A DNA stretch of 64,000 nt. It comes from Alkalithermobacter paradoxus (GTDB taxonomy: Bacteria > Bacillota > Clostridia > Peptostreptococcales > Peptostreptococcaceae). The DNA lies in NCBI GenBank assembly GCA_002029295.1, contig MZGW01000008.1:1-64000 (forward strand). Reading direction: 5' to 3'. The notes below the pieces were generated by a model, which was not told the origin of the DNA, searched no databases, and saw only the letters and a program-made list of their open reading frames with translations. Below are positions 32,883 to 42,096 of this stretch, piece after piece (positions within the stretch are counted from its first letter, which is position 1; every line of letters starts with the position of its first letter). A program made the translations under genes and the position numbers.

Positions 32883-33877
32883 GCCTAAAGACAAAGAAAA
32901 TTTATATACTTATAATTTCTGTATGTTTAATATTAGGTACAACAGGTATATATCAAGCTTTAAATAAAAAACTAAGTATAAAATTAGAAGATGAAACAAT
33001 AGCAGTTAGTACATTTGCTAGTACTGTAAGAGAAGTTTTAGAAGAAAATGATATACAAATTAGTAGTAATGACAAAGTCCTCCCTGATATGGACACAAAG
33101 TTGAAAGACGGCATGGAAATATTAATAAAGAAGGCCTTCAATGTAGCTTTGTTGGTAGATGGTAAAGAAAGAACCATAATTAGTACAGGGGAAAGTGTAA
33201 GAGATTTATTAAAAGAAGAAAATATAGAGCTTTCAGAGCTTGATAAAGTATTTCCTTCTTTAGATCACAAACTAAAGCCAAATGATGAAATCAAAATAGT
33301 AAGAGTTACAGAAACAATAGTAACAGAAAGCAAAAGCATACCATTTGTAGTAAATACTATTTATGATGACAATCTAGAAATAGGTAAAGTAGTAAACGTT
33401 CAAAAAGGATCTGAAGGAAAGAAAGAATTATCATATAAAATAATTGAGGAAGATGGAAAAGAAGTACAGAGAATATTAGTATCAGAAAATGTAGTTAAAG
33501 AGCCACAGAATGAAGTTATTAAAAAGGGATCAAAAAACTTTATAATAACGTCAAGGGGAGAGAGAAGAACATTCACAAAATCTATGGTAGTAAGTGCTAG
33601 TGCATACACAGCAGGATATGAAAGTACAGGAAAAACCCCTTGCCACCCTCAATATGGAATAACTAGCATGGGAACAAGGGTAAGACATGGAGTTATAGCT
33701 GTAGACCCGAAAGTTATACCACTTGGAAGTAGTGTATATATAGAGTCTATGGGTATATATAGAGCAGAAGACACTGGTGGAGCTATAAAAGGAAATAAGA
33801 TAGATATATATATGGACGATTTATCTAGAGCTAGAAAATTTGGTAGAAGAAACCTTAAAATATATGTGTTAAAATAA
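32879..33877 (+). CDS. yabE: YabE/RpfB-like cell-wall protein (DUF348, G5, 3D domains)
   Basis: 332 aa. An N-terminal signal anchor (about residues 7-25), two DUF348 repeats (around 40-85 and 98-145), a G5 domain (about 145-215), and a C-terminal 3D domain with conserved Asp (AVDPKVIPLGSSVYIE, RAEDTGGAIKGNKIDIYM). The 3D domain is a lytic transglycosylase-like wall hydrolase fold. Position between tatD and rnmV matches B. subtilis yabE. Start ATG follows AAAAGGAGGG. Likely acts in peptidoglycan turnover, perhaps in resuscitation or germination. Confidence 0.9.
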   Translation: MSLKTKKIYILIISVCLILGTTGIYQALNKKLSIKLEDETIAVSTFASTVREVLEENDIQISSNDKVLPDMDTKLKDGMEILIKKAFNVALLVDGKERTIISTGESVRDLLKEENIELSELDKVFPSLDHKLKPNDEIKIVRVTETIVTESKSIPFVVNTIYDDNLEIGKVVNVQKGSEGKKELSYKIIEEDGKEVQRILVSENVVKEPQNEVIKKGSKNFIITSRGERRTFTKSMVVSASAYTAGYESTGKTPCHPQYGITSMGTRVRHGVIAVDPKVIPLGSSVYIESMGIYRAEDTGGAIKGNKIDIYMDDLSRARKFGRRNLKIYVLK

Positions 33878-33881
33878 TTAT

Positions 33882-33912
33882 TGCGGCACCCTTTGGGTGT
33901 CGCATTAAGTTT
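33882..33912 (+). terminator. Intrinsic terminator, weak tail
   Basis: TGCGGCACCC (33882-33891) pairs with GGGTGTCGCA (33895-33904) with one G-T pair; the tail TTAAGTTTT is only moderately T-rich, so some read-through into rnmV is expected. Confidence 0.7.
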
Positions 33913-33932
33913 TGTATGTAAGGTGTGATAAT

Positions 33933-34469
33933 ATGATAAAAGAGGTAATAGTTGTAGAGGGAAGAGATGATATAACAGCTGTAAAAAGAGCTGTAGATGC
34001 GGAAGTTTTGGCAACTGGTGGTTTTGGATTTCAAAAAAATGTTATTCAAAAGATAAGAGAAGCTCAAAGAAGAAGAGGAGTTATAATATTTACTGATCCT
34101 GATTATGCAGGAGAAAAAATAAGAAAAATAATATCAAGAGAAGTAAGTGGCTGCAAACACGCATTTTTACCTAGAGAAGAAGCCACAAAAGATGGTGATA
34201 TAGGAATAGAAAATGCATCGCCTCAAAGTATAATAGATGCACTTTCTAAAGTTAGAAGTGAAAGTATAGAAAGAAGAATTGAATTTACTCAAACAGACCT
34301 TATAAAAAATAATCTTATAGGAGGAGAATCTTCTTCAGTAAGGCGAGATAAGCTAGGTAAAATATTAGGTATAGGATATGGAAATGCAAAGCAATTTCTA
34401 AATAGGCTTAATAATTACGGAGTAAGCAGAAAAGAATTTGAAGATGGCATAAAAAATATTGACAAATAG
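33933..34469 (+). CDS. rnmV: Ribonuclease M5
   Basis: Matures 5S rRNA. 178 aa from ATG 33933, which follows AAGGTGTGA. The Toprim domain is clear: EVIVVEGRDDITAVKRAVDA with the catalytic Glu, and VIIFTDPDYAGEKIRKII with the DxD-type acidic pair. The C-terminal domain is shorter but ends as in the family (GNAKQFLNRLNNYGVSRKEF). An upstream in-frame TTG at 33912 lacks a site. It is followed by ksgA after ten bases, as in B. subtilis. Confidence 0.93.
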   Translation: MIKEVIVVEGRDDITAVKRAVDAEVLATGGFGFQKNVIQKIREAQRRRGVIIFTDPDYAGEKIRKIISREVSGCKHAFLPREEATKDGDIGIENASPQSIIDALSKVRSESIERRIEFTQTDLIKNNLIGGESSSVRRDKLGKILGIGYGNAKQFLNRLNNYGVSRKEFEDGIKNIDK

Positions 34470-34479
34470 GAGTGAAAAG

Positions 34480-35352
34480 ATGGAAAGACTTTCTACACCA
34501 AAAGCTACAAAAGAAATAGTTGAAAAATATGGATTTAAGTTTTCTAAATCTTTAGGACAGAACTTTCTTATAAATTCTAATATAATAGATAAAATAGTAG
34601 ATGGTGCACAAATAAGTCCAGGAGATTATGTTATAGAAGTAGGACCTGGTATAGGAACACTAACAAGGGAAATGGCAAGTATTGCAAAGAAGGTAGTAGC
34701 TGTAGAAATAGATAAGACATTACTTCCTATATTAGATGAAACTTTAAAAGACAGCCCAAATGTAGAAGTTGTTAATGAGGATATACTAAAGTGTGATATA
34801 CAAAAACTTGTAGATGAAAAGCTAGAAGGTGGACCTGTTAAGTTAGTTGCAAACCTTCCATACTACATAACAACTCCAATAGTTATGAAATTTCTAGAGG
34901 AAAATATTCCTGTTACACATATAGTAGTTATGGTTCAAAAAGAAGTTGCTGACAGAATGAAAGCAGTTCCATCTACTAAAGATTATGGATCTTTATCTGT
35001 AGCAGTTCAGTATTATTCAGATGTTGACATAGTAACTACTGTCCCAAGAAGCATGTTTATGCCACAACCTAACGTAGAATCTACAGTTATAAGGCTAAAA
35101 AGTCATAAAGAGCCTAAGTACAATGTGAATGATAAGGATTTATTTTTCAGGGTAGTCAAAGCTTCTTTCTCAAAAAGAAGAAAAACTATCCTAAATGCAC
35201 TAAGCACATACGGATTAGAATTTAGCAAAGATGATATAAAAGAAAGCTTAAAAGAGGCTAATATAGAGGAAAATAGAAGAGGAGAAACTCTTAGTATAGA
35301 AGAATTCGTAAAACTAGCCAATGTAATGAGTCAAAAAAGTACTTCTAAATAA
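34480..35352 (+). CDS. rsmA: 16S rRNA dimethyladenosine transferase
   Basis: KsgA: dimethylates A1518 and A1519 in 16S rRNA. 290 aa from ATG 34480 (AGGAGTG upstream). Motifs: SKSLGQNFLINSNIIDKIVD, the SAM loop EVGPGIGTLTREMA, and the catalytic NLPYYITTPIVMKF. The C-terminal part SFSKRRKTILNALS matches the family. Its last codons are in the stem of a terminator. Confidence 0.95.
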   Translation: MERLSTPKATKEIVEKYGFKFSKSLGQNFLINSNIIDKIVDGAQISPGDYVIEVGPGIGTLTREMASIAKKVVAVEIDKTLLPILDETLKDSPNVEVVNEDILKCDIQKLVDEKLEGGPVKLVANLPYYITTPIVMKFLEENIPVTHIVVMVQKEVADRMKAVPSTKDYGSLSVAVQYYSDVDIVTTVPRSMFMPQPNVESTVIRLKSHKEPKYNVNDKDLFFRVVKASFSKRRKTILNALSTYGLEFSKDDIKESLKEANIEENRRGETLSIEEFVKLANVMSQKSTSK

Positions 35353-35368
35353 TGAGGTACTTTTTTTG
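35333..35368 (+). terminator. Intrinsic terminator after rsmA
   Basis: AAAAAAGTAC (35333-35342) pairs with GTACTTTTTT (35357-35366), with the rsmA stop in the loop and a T-run. Confidence 0.8.
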
Positions 35369-35418
35369 CATCCTCCATCATATATGTTAATATAGATTTA
35401 CTTAAGGGGGGGATAGGT

Positions 35419-36528
35419 TTGAGAAAATCCTACAAAAGGGACTACATAACATTAGATTGCAAAGATGTATCCTTTAGATCAAGAGGAAGATCAAAGCCAT
35501 CAGGATATGTACAGTTAGAAGTTAAAGATAACAAATCTTCAGTAATGGTTTTTGTTGAGGGTATCAAATATACAAGCGAAGGCTATAGAGTTATAATGAT
35601 AGACGATGAACTAAATACAAGAGATATAGGAAGAGTTCTTGTGAGTGAAAGAGTAGGCAGAGGGGAGTTAAGAGTAAGTTTTGATAATCAAGATTTAGAT
35701 ATAAAATGTATAGCCATAACTTACAATGAAGAGATACCGTTAATTGGATTTAAAGGTCAGAAAATAGAAAACTATGAAGAGTTATTGTTTAGAAAGTATG
35801 AAGAAGTAGAAGATAGTGATGAAGAAACAGATTATAGAGAAGAAATAAAAGATGATGAAAAGCTAGTAGAAAGCATTAATGAAGATATTGAAGAGGTAGT
35901 AGAAGAAAGTGAAGATTTGATAGAAAATGTTGAAGAAGAAAATATTGAAGAGTTAATAGTAGAGCGTGAAGAAGTAGAAAGTAGTGAGGAGAGGGAGAAC
36001 CCTCAAAAAAAAAAGGAAGATCTCGAAGAAAAAGAAAAAGAGAAAAAAGAAGACGCTCCTAAGATATCTTTTGAGGAATATAAAGAAAAAGAGCGAGTAG
36101 TTGAGGAAAAAACATATTTAGTTCCAAGAAGACTAAAGAAAATACTAAAAAGATATAAAGAAGTTAAGCCTGTTACAGATGATGTAGACAATATTAGATG
36201 GTGGAAAATAGATATAAATCCTATGAGCATGGTTGGATATGATATGCCACACCTAGGATATATGTATTATATAAATTATACAGCATATTCAGATATAGGT
36301 TTCTTAGCATATAAATACAGACACTATATATTCGGCATAAATTATGATGAAGATGGTCAAAGAAGATACTATGTATATGGTATTCCAGGAAGAAGACATG
36401 AACAACCAGATGGTGGTGAAACAGGATTTACTCACTTTATTGGATGCAAAGATAAAGAAGATGACTATGGATACTGGGTTTGCCATATAGATTGTAAAAG
36501 CAGATTAATAGCTATGCCACAAGAATAG
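35419..36528 (+). CDS. Unrecognised acidic three-part protein
   Basis: 369 aa. An N-terminal ~125-residue beta-rich domain (DYITLDCKDVSFRSRGRSKP, then a segment resembling a small adhesion or coat domain) is joined by a very acidic Glu-rich linker (about 130-215, probably disordered or coiled) to a C-terminal ~150-residue aromatic-rich domain (INPMSMVGYDMPHLGYMYY, YYVYGIPGRRHEQPDGG, GYWVCHIDCKSRLI). I do not recognise a characterised family. No signal peptide. TTG start after AAGGGGGGGAT. It occupies the place of yabG in B. subtilis but is not that protease. A spore-coat or exosporium role is possible only by position. Confidence 0.6.
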   Translation: MRKSYKRDYITLDCKDVSFRSRGRSKPSGYVQLEVKDNKSSVMVFVEGIKYTSEGYRVIMIDDELNTRDIGRVLVSERVGRGELRVSFDNQDLDIKCIAITYNEEIPLIGFKGQKIENYEELLFRKYEEVEDSDEETDYREEIKDDEKLVESINEDIEEVVEESEDLIENVEEENIEELIVEREEVESSEERENPQKKKEDLEEKEKEKKEDAPKISFEEYKEKERVVEEKTYLVPRRLKKILKRYKEVKPVTDDVDNIRWWKIDINPMSMVGYDMPHLGYMYYINYTAYSDIGFLAYKYRHYIFGINYDEDGQRRYYVYGIPGRRHEQPDGGETGFTHFIGCKDKEDDYGYWVCHIDCKSRLIAMPQE

Positions 36529-36552
36529 GGGATACCCTATTCTTGCATTTTT
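36521..36552 (+). terminator. Intrinsic terminator
   Basis: AAGAATAGGG (36521-36530, including the stop codon) pairs with CCCTATTCTT (36535-36544), followed by GCATTTTTT. Confidence 0.82.
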
Positions 36553-36570
36553 TGAATAAAATGGTATAAT
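36543..36570 (+). promoter_or_regulatory. Sigma-A-like promoter of the histidine kinase gene
   Basis: TTGCAT (36543-36548), a 16-bp spacer ending in TGG, then TATAAT (36565-36570), giving an extended -10. The -35 overlaps the terminator stem of the preceding gene. Confidence 0.6.
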
Positions 36571-36621
36571 TAAAACTTAGGGGTAAATTTTAAAAGTAAG
36601 ATTATGTGAAGGAAGAGATTA

Positions 36622-38184
36622 ATGAGATACTTTATAAAAAACTATAAAAAGTTTTATATACCATTAGTAATGATTGCATTATTTAGTATATTATCTTACT
36701 ATATGTTATTTCAAAGTATTATAGGAACTAGAAATGCAATAATAGAATCTAATGAAGAAAGATCACGTATGGTTAGGTATCAAGTTGAGGAGTACCTAGA
36801 CGAAAAGCATAGATTGCTCGCAAGTATAGATGAAATAATATCATCTATGCAGATGTTAGGTTATAACTACAATGAAATAGAATTAATAATAAAGGATATG
36901 ATATCAAATTATAAAGATATAAATGCTATATCTATAACGGATACATACGGAAATATAACAAGATTTATAACAAATAAAGAAGAATTTAATCCATCAGATT
37001 ATATAGGACTAAATGTATCTCATAGAGAATATTTTAAGGGTGGCAGAATCGGGAAAAAAACAACATTTAAACTAGTAAAAGATATGATATCCGATAAAGA
37101 GATACTCATAATATCAAAGCCTTATTACAGTAAGGAAGGAAGATTTCAGGGAACTATAACATTTTCAGTAAATAGAAATTCATTAATACAAATGCTTCAA
37201 AAATATAATGTAGACAATAAAGATTATGTTGTTCTTTTAAATCAAGACTCTCATATTTTGTATCATCCAAAACTTCAAGAAGCAAGAAAATCGGTAAGCA
37301 ATAGTAATTTCTTAGATAGAGTGTTAAGAGAAATAAAAAGAGAAAACAGCGGAACTATAGATTTAAGATCAAAGTTAGATGAGCAGTATAAAGTAATTTC
37401 ATACACTCCTATTAGAAATACCGACTGGGGAGTTTTATCTGTAAAGCACATATCTAGAGTATACACTCCTTTAATAAAGCAGTTCATAATAAATTTCAAT
37501 ATGATGATCGTTGTAGGACTACTCTTATATTTAATCCTAAGAACTTATCTATTGGAAATGAAAAGAGAAGAGGACTTTCTTATTTATAACATGGAAAGAA
37601 TGGACATGCTAGGGCAAATATCAGCAGGTATAGCACATGAAATAAGAAACCCACTATCTAGTATAAAGGGCTATATACAACTAGAGCATCTAAAAAATCC
37701 TACAGAACTTTCGAAGATATCTTTAATAGATCTAAAAAGAATAGAAGAAAGTTTAAATCAGTTTCTAAATCTTGCAAAGCCACTAGATAGCACCAATAAT
37801 GAATTTTATCCAAGTGATATAGTTAAGGAGACACAAACAATACTAGAAGCTATAGGTCTTTTAAATGACTTGAATATAGAATATGAAGTAGAAGAAATTG
37901 ACTTTAAGATCGACTTTCCTAAGGATTATTTGAGATTTATAATACTTAATTTAATACAGAAAATATCTAATCAGCTTCAAAAAGGAGAAACTCTAAGAAT
38001 TGTATCCCAAAAAGGTGAGAAAAGCATTATATACAAAATTGAAAGCGATGGAATTGGAAAAATAAAAAATGATAGCTTAACACTTCAAACAAGCAAAAAA
38101 ATAATAGAGTCAAAAGGTGGAAAGTTATATGTAGATAATAAAGGCTATCAAAAAATAACGATAATTATACCATATAACAAATAA
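36622..38184 (+). CDS. Orphan membrane sensor histidine kinase with degenerate ATPase domain
   Basis: 520 aa. A membrane helix (about 12-32), a large extracellular Cache-type sensor (about 35-285), a second helix (about 290-312) and a HisKA domain with intact H-box GQISAGIAHEIRNPLSSIKG, phospho-acceptor His339. The ATPase half is eroded. The N-box reads ILNLIQKISNQL without the usual NA; only IESDGIGK remains of the G1 box; and the G2 loop GTGLGL is replaced by SLTLQT before SKKIIESKGG. No response regulator is adjacent. The H-box resembles sporulation kinases of the KinA-E type, so it may exchange phosphate with Spo0A, perhaps mostly as a phosphatase. Confidence 0.8.
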   Translation: MRYFIKNYKKFYIPLVMIALFSILSYYMLFQSIIGTRNAIIESNEERSRMVRYQVEEYLDEKHRLLASIDEIISSMQMLGYNYNEIELIIKDMISNYKDINAISITDTYGNITRFITNKEEFNPSDYIGLNVSHREYFKGGRIGKKTTFKLVKDMISDKEILIISKPYYSKEGRFQGTITFSVNRNSLIQMLQKYNVDNKDYVVLLNQDSHILYHPKLQEARKSVSNSNFLDRVLREIKRENSGTIDLRSKLDEQYKVISYTPIRNTDWGVLSVKHISRVYTPLIKQFIINFNMMIVVGLLLYLILRTYLLEMKREEDFLIYNMERMDMLGQISAGIAHEIRNPLSSIKGYIQLEHLKNPTELSKISLIDLKRIEESLNQFLNLAKPLDSTNNEFYPSDIVKETQTILEAIGLLNDLNIEYEVEEIDFKIDFPKDYLRFIILNLIQKISNQLQKGETLRIVSQKGEKSIIYKIESDGIGKIKNDSLTLQTSKKIIESKGGKLYVDNKGYQKITIIIPYNK

Positions 38185-38275
38185 AATGTATAGATAGTTT
38201 TATTGTGTAAAAATGTAGTATAATGTAATAAATAAGAGAAAACGTATTCATCAATAAAATAAATGGAGGTTTGTT

Positions 38276-39391
38276 ATGGTAAATAGAGACAGAATAATAA
38301 ACGAATTTGTAGAGCTTGTAAAAATAGACAGCCCATCTTCTAAAGAAGCTAAAGTTGCTCAAGTTCTAATCAAAAAGCTTGAAGAATTAGGATTTGAAGT
38401 TGTTGTAGATGATGCAGGAGTTAAAGCTGGTGGAGAAATAGGAAATGTTATAGGAACATTAAAAGGAACAAAGCCAGGAAAGAAAATAATATTCAGTGCT
38501 CACATGGATACAGTAAGCCCTGGAGAAGGAATAAAGCCAATAGTAGATGAAGAAAATGGAATAATAAAAAGTGATGAAACAACAGTATTAGGGGCAGATG
38601 ATAAAGGAGGAATAGCTGCTATACTTGAAGGAGTAAGAGTTCTTAAAGAAAATAACATAGAGCATCCAGATTTCCAAGTTGTATTTAGTATATGGGAAGA
38701 AGGAGGATTATTCGGAGCTAAATACATGGATTACTCTAAAATAAATGCTGAGTATGCATTTGTATTAGATAGTGGTGGATCTCCTGGGGAAATAATAGTT
38801 AAAGGACCTGCTCAAGATAAAATAGACGTTAAGATAACAGGTAAACCAGCTCACGCAGGAGTAGCTCCAGAAGAAGGAATAAGTGCTATAATGGTAGCGG
38901 CAAGAGCTATAGAAAATATGAAGCTTCTTAGAATAGATGAAGATACAACAGCTAATATAGGGATAGTTAAGGGAGGTATAGCAACTAATATAGTTATGCC
39001 AGAGCTTGAAATAAAAGCTGAGTCTAGAAGCTTAGTTGATGAAAAATTAGATAAGCAAACAGCTCATATGGTAGAAGTATTCAAGAAAGCTGCACAAGAT
39101 TTTGGAGCACAAATAGATATAAATGTTGAAAGAATGTACGGAGCATTCAATATATCTGAAGATGATGAAATAGTAAGCATGACTAAAAAAGCATTTGAAA
39201 ATATGGGAGTAACTCCATATATAACTTCAACTGGTGGAGGAAGTGACACTAACATATTAAATGCAAACGGAATAAAAGCTGTAAATCTTGGAATTGGTAT
39301 GAAAAAACCACATACACTACAAGAATATATAGCTATAGAAGATTTAGTAAAATCTGCACAAATGGTTTATGAAATAATAAAACAAGCATAG
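38276..39391 (+). CDS. M20-family peptidase, tripeptidase T-like
   Basis: 371 aa di-zinc aminopeptidase, cytoplasmic. Metal and catalytic motifs: IIFSAHMDTVSPGEGIKP with the first His and Asp, TTVLGADDKGGIAAILEG with the bridging Asp, FSIWEEGGLFGAKYM with the catalytic Glu pair, and a C-terminal GIGMKKPHTLQEYIAIEDL carrying the last His. The dimerisation domain has KPAHAGVAPEEGISAI. It belongs to the PepT2/YqjE-like branch, cutting short peptides. ATG follows TGGAGG; TATAAT at 38219-38224 may be its -10. Confidence 0.85.
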   Translation: MVNRDRIINEFVELVKIDSPSSKEAKVAQVLIKKLEELGFEVVVDDAGVKAGGEIGNVIGTLKGTKPGKKIIFSAHMDTVSPGEGIKPIVDEENGIIKSDETTVLGADDKGGIAAILEGVRVLKENNIEHPDFQVVFSIWEEGGLFGAKYMDYSKINAEYAFVLDSGGSPGEIIVKGPAQDKIDVKITGKPAHAGVAPEEGISAIMVAARAIENMKLLRIDEDTTANIGIVKGGIATNIVMPELEIKAESRSLVDEKLDKQTAHMVEVFKKAAQDFGAQIDINVERMYGAFNISEDDEIVSMTKKAFENMGVTPYITSTGGGSDTNILNANGIKAVNLGIGMKKPHTLQEYIAIEDLVKSAQMVYEIIKQA

Positions 39392-39406
39392 TTTAAATAG
39401 TAAATG

Positions 39407-39440
39407 GGCATATATCCTTTAGGATATATGCCTATATTTA
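39407..39440 (+). terminator. Intrinsic terminator
   Basis: GGCATATATCCT (39407-39418) pairs with AGGATATATGCC (39421-39432), followed by TATATTTATT. Confidence 0.8.
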
Positions 39441-39510
39441 TTGATATTAAATATCAAATAAAAATGAAAGGTCATACCAAATAATAAGTAAAACCATTGA
39501 AAATACTAGC

Positions 39511-39539
39511 TTGCAATAATTAGCGCACAGTAGTATAAT
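39511..39539 (+). promoter_or_regulatory. Sigma-A promoter of the cation transporter gene
   Basis: TTGCAA (39511-39516), a 17-bp spacer and TATAAT (39534-39539). Confidence 0.7.
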
Positions 39540-39576
39540 CTAAATCATATTGCTAATTGATAAAGGAGATGAAAAA

Positions 39577-40470
39577 ATGGACGATAGACTAAATGAGTCT
39601 ACAAATGTAACTATAAAGTCAATAGTTATAAATATAGTATTATCAATATCTAAAATAGGAGCAGGTGTATTTGGAAATTCAAATGCAATGGTAGCAGATG
39701 GTATTCACTCAGCATCAGATATAGTAACATCAATTGGAGTATTACTAGGAAATATAATAGCTAGGAAACCTAATGATGAAGATCACAACTATGGACACGA
39801 AAAAGCAGAAACATTAGTTGCATTTGTTTTGTCCTTAATATTAATTTACGTAGGATTTAAGATAGGATCAAGTTCATTTAAGCTTATATTTAATTTAAAT
39901 GATATAAAAACTCCTACAATCCTTCCTATAATTGCTGCAATAGTTTCTATATTACTTAAAGAATATCAATTTTATATCACTATAAAAGTTGCAAATAAAA
40001 TAAACTCACCTTCTCTTAAAGCAGATGCTTGGCATCACAGATCAGATTCACTATCATCAATAGGAGCACTTTTAGGAATAATAGGTAGTAGATTAGGATT
40101 TAAGATATTAGATCCAATAGCTGGAGTTTTGGTATCTATTTTGGTTATTAAAGTTGGAATAGATATACTAAAGACATCAGCAAATGAACTATTAGATTAC
40201 TCTATAAATAAAGATGAAGAAGAAAAAATAAGAAATATAATAATTTCTGTTGAAGGAGTAAATCATATAACTAGCTTTAAAAGTAGAAAGCACGGGCCGT
40301 ATGTTTATATAGATCTTGCAATTTGCGTAGATCCTAACATAACTGTATATAAAGGTCACGAAATAGCACACAATGTTGAAGATAAGATTAAGGAGAGTAT
40401 TGACAACATAAAAGGAATAGCTGTTCATATTGATGCTTGTACTATGAGATATAATGAAAAAAAATATTGA
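39577..40470 (+). CDS. Cation diffusion facilitator transporter
   Basis: 297 aa. Six membrane helices with the family metal sites: MVADGIHSASDIVTSIGVLL in helix 2 (HxxxD) and SLKADAWHHRSDSLSSIGAL in helix 5 (HHRSD), plus the Arg/His loop DEDHNYGHEKAETLVAFVLS. A C-terminal cytosolic metal-binding domain (about 205-290) follows. CDF proteins export Zn, Mn, Fe or Co in exchange for protons; the D/H pattern does not fix the metal. I start at ATG 39577 with AAAGGAGATG before it; an upstream in-frame start at 39550 has no site. Confidence 0.9.
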   Translation: MDDRLNESTNVTIKSIVINIVLSISKIGAGVFGNSNAMVADGIHSASDIVTSIGVLLGNIIARKPNDEDHNYGHEKAETLVAFVLSLILIYVGFKIGSSSFKLIFNLNDIKTPTILPIIAAIVSILLKEYQFYITIKVANKINSPSLKADAWHHRSDSLSSIGALLGIIGSRLGFKILDPIAGVLVSILVIKVGIDILKTSANELLDYSINKDEEEKIRNIIISVEGVNHITSFKSRKHGPYVYIDLAICVDPNITVYKGHEIAHNVEDKIKESIDNIKGIAVHIDACTMRYNEKKY

Positions 40471-40565
40471 TTTTTGTATGAAAATATTATAAATTATAAT
40501 ATGTTGGTTTCTAAAAAAAGCCTTCAAAGTTTATAAATATGAAACGAAGGAGATGAGAGCATAAG

Positions 40566-42026
40566 TTGAAAAGATTAGATCAAACTATGACACCTCTTTT
40601 TACAGCACTTAAGGATTATCATAGCAAAAATGTTATTCCTTTTGATGTTCCTGGACATAAACACGGAGTAGGTCTTAGAGAGCTTGCAGATTTTATAGGA
40701 GATAGAGTTTTAGAAGTTGACGTAAACTCAATGAAATGCTTAGATAATTTATCTAACCCTATAGGGGTTATAGCAGAAGCTGAAGAACTTGCAGCTGATG
40801 CATATTGGGCAGATTACGCTTATTTTATGGTAAATGGAACTACTGCAGCTGTTCAAGCTATGATAATGAGTGTATGTGAACCTGGAGATAAAATAATTCT
40901 TCCAAGGAATGCTCACAAATCAGCTACATCAGCTATAATATTAAGTGGTGCAATTCCAGTTTATATACAGCCAGAGATAAATGAAGAACTTGGAATAGCG
41001 ATGGGAGTTTCTATACAAGAAATAGAAAGAGCTATAGGAAAGCACCCAGACGCTAAAGCTATATTTCTTATAAACCCAACTTATTACGGAGCTATTTCTG
41101 ATCTTGCGGGTATAGTAAAGATTGCTCACAGAAATGGTATTGCAGTTTTAGTTGATGAAGCACATGGAGCACATATGCACTTTCATCCTGAACTTCCTGA
41201 ATCTGCAATGTCAGTAGGAGCTGATATGGCTGCTGTAAGTATGCACAAGACAGGAGGATCATTAACTCAAAGTTCTGTGCTTTTAGTAAGAGATGGAATA
41301 GTTGATGCAAAGCAAGTTAGAACTACAATAAATCTAACTCAAACAACATCAGCATCTTATCTTCTTATGACATCACTAGATGTTGCTAGAAAGCAGCTTG
41401 CTACAAATGGTCAAGAAATGATTGAGAATGTATTAACTTTAGTAAGAGATGCTAGAGATAAAATAAATAAAATAGATGGTCTTTATGCTTTTGGAAAAGA
41501 GCTTATAGATACTCCAGGAGTATATGACTTTGACGAAACAAAGCTTGGAATAAATGTAAGAAAGCTAGGTCTTACAGGATATGAAGTTTACGATATATTA
41601 AGAGATGAGTACAATATCCAAATGGAACTTGGAGATAATTATAACGTGCTTGCAATAGTAAGTCTTGGAGACACTAAAGAAAATTTAGATAAATTAGTAG
41701 ATGCACTTTACGATATATCTATAAAACATAGAAGAGATGAAGAAATAAAACTTAAAAAGAGCATACTAAAAAATCCAGATTTAATAGTAGCACCAAGAGA
41801 TGCATTTTATTCAACTAAGCATTCTATATTACTTGAAGATGCTGTAGGAGAAATAAGTGGAGAGTCTGTTATGGTTTATCCTCTAGGAATACCAATTATA
41901 GTTCCAGGTGAGAAGATAACAAAGGATATAGTTGAATATATCAAATTTCTAAAAGAAGAAGAAGTTGTACTTCAAGGAACACAAGACCCATATGTAGATT
42001 ATATAAATGTATTAGGTATTGAATAA
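40566..42026 (+). CDS. speA: Arginine/lysine/ornithine decarboxylase, SpeA type
   Basis: 486 aa PLP enzyme of the Orn/Lys/Arg decarboxylase family. FDVPGHKHGVGLRELADFIG, YFMVNGTTAAVQAMIMSV, the cofactor Asp in VLVDEAHGAHMH, and PLP-Lys228 in SMHKTGGSLTQSS are present. It resembles B. subtilis SpeA, which makes agmatine for polyamines. It is clearly paralogous to the product of 9878-11266 but longer and better conserved. TTG 40566 lies 13 bases after AAGGAG, rather far; no better start is in frame. A terminator follows. Confidence 0.85.
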   Translation: MKRLDQTMTPLFTALKDYHSKNVIPFDVPGHKHGVGLRELADFIGDRVLEVDVNSMKCLDNLSNPIGVIAEAEELAADAYWADYAYFMVNGTTAAVQAMIMSVCEPGDKIILPRNAHKSATSAIILSGAIPVYIQPEINEELGIAMGVSIQEIERAIGKHPDAKAIFLINPTYYGAISDLAGIVKIAHRNGIAVLVDEAHGAHMHFHPELPESAMSVGADMAAVSMHKTGGSLTQSSVLLVRDGIVDAKQVRTTINLTQTTSASYLLMTSLDVARKQLATNGQEMIENVLTLVRDARDKINKIDGLYAFGKELIDTPGVYDFDETKLGINVRKLGLTGYEVYDILRDEYNIQMELGDNYNVLAIVSLGDTKENLDKLVDALYDISIKHRRDEEIKLKKSILKNPDLIVAPRDAFYSTKHSILLEDAVGEISGESVMVYPLGIPIIVPGEKITKDIVEYIKFLKEEEVVLQGTQDPYVDYINVLGIE

Positions 42027-42053
42027 GAATTTCACATTGTGAAATTCTTTTTT
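42025..42053 (+). terminator. Intrinsic terminator after speA
   Basis: AAGAATTTCACA (42025-42036) pairs with TGTGAAATTCTT (42038-42049), a 12-bp perfect stem, then TTTT. Confidence 0.85.
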
Positions 42054-42096
42054 CATTATGTAAATCTATGATATAATTTATACAAGAGGTGATTGT

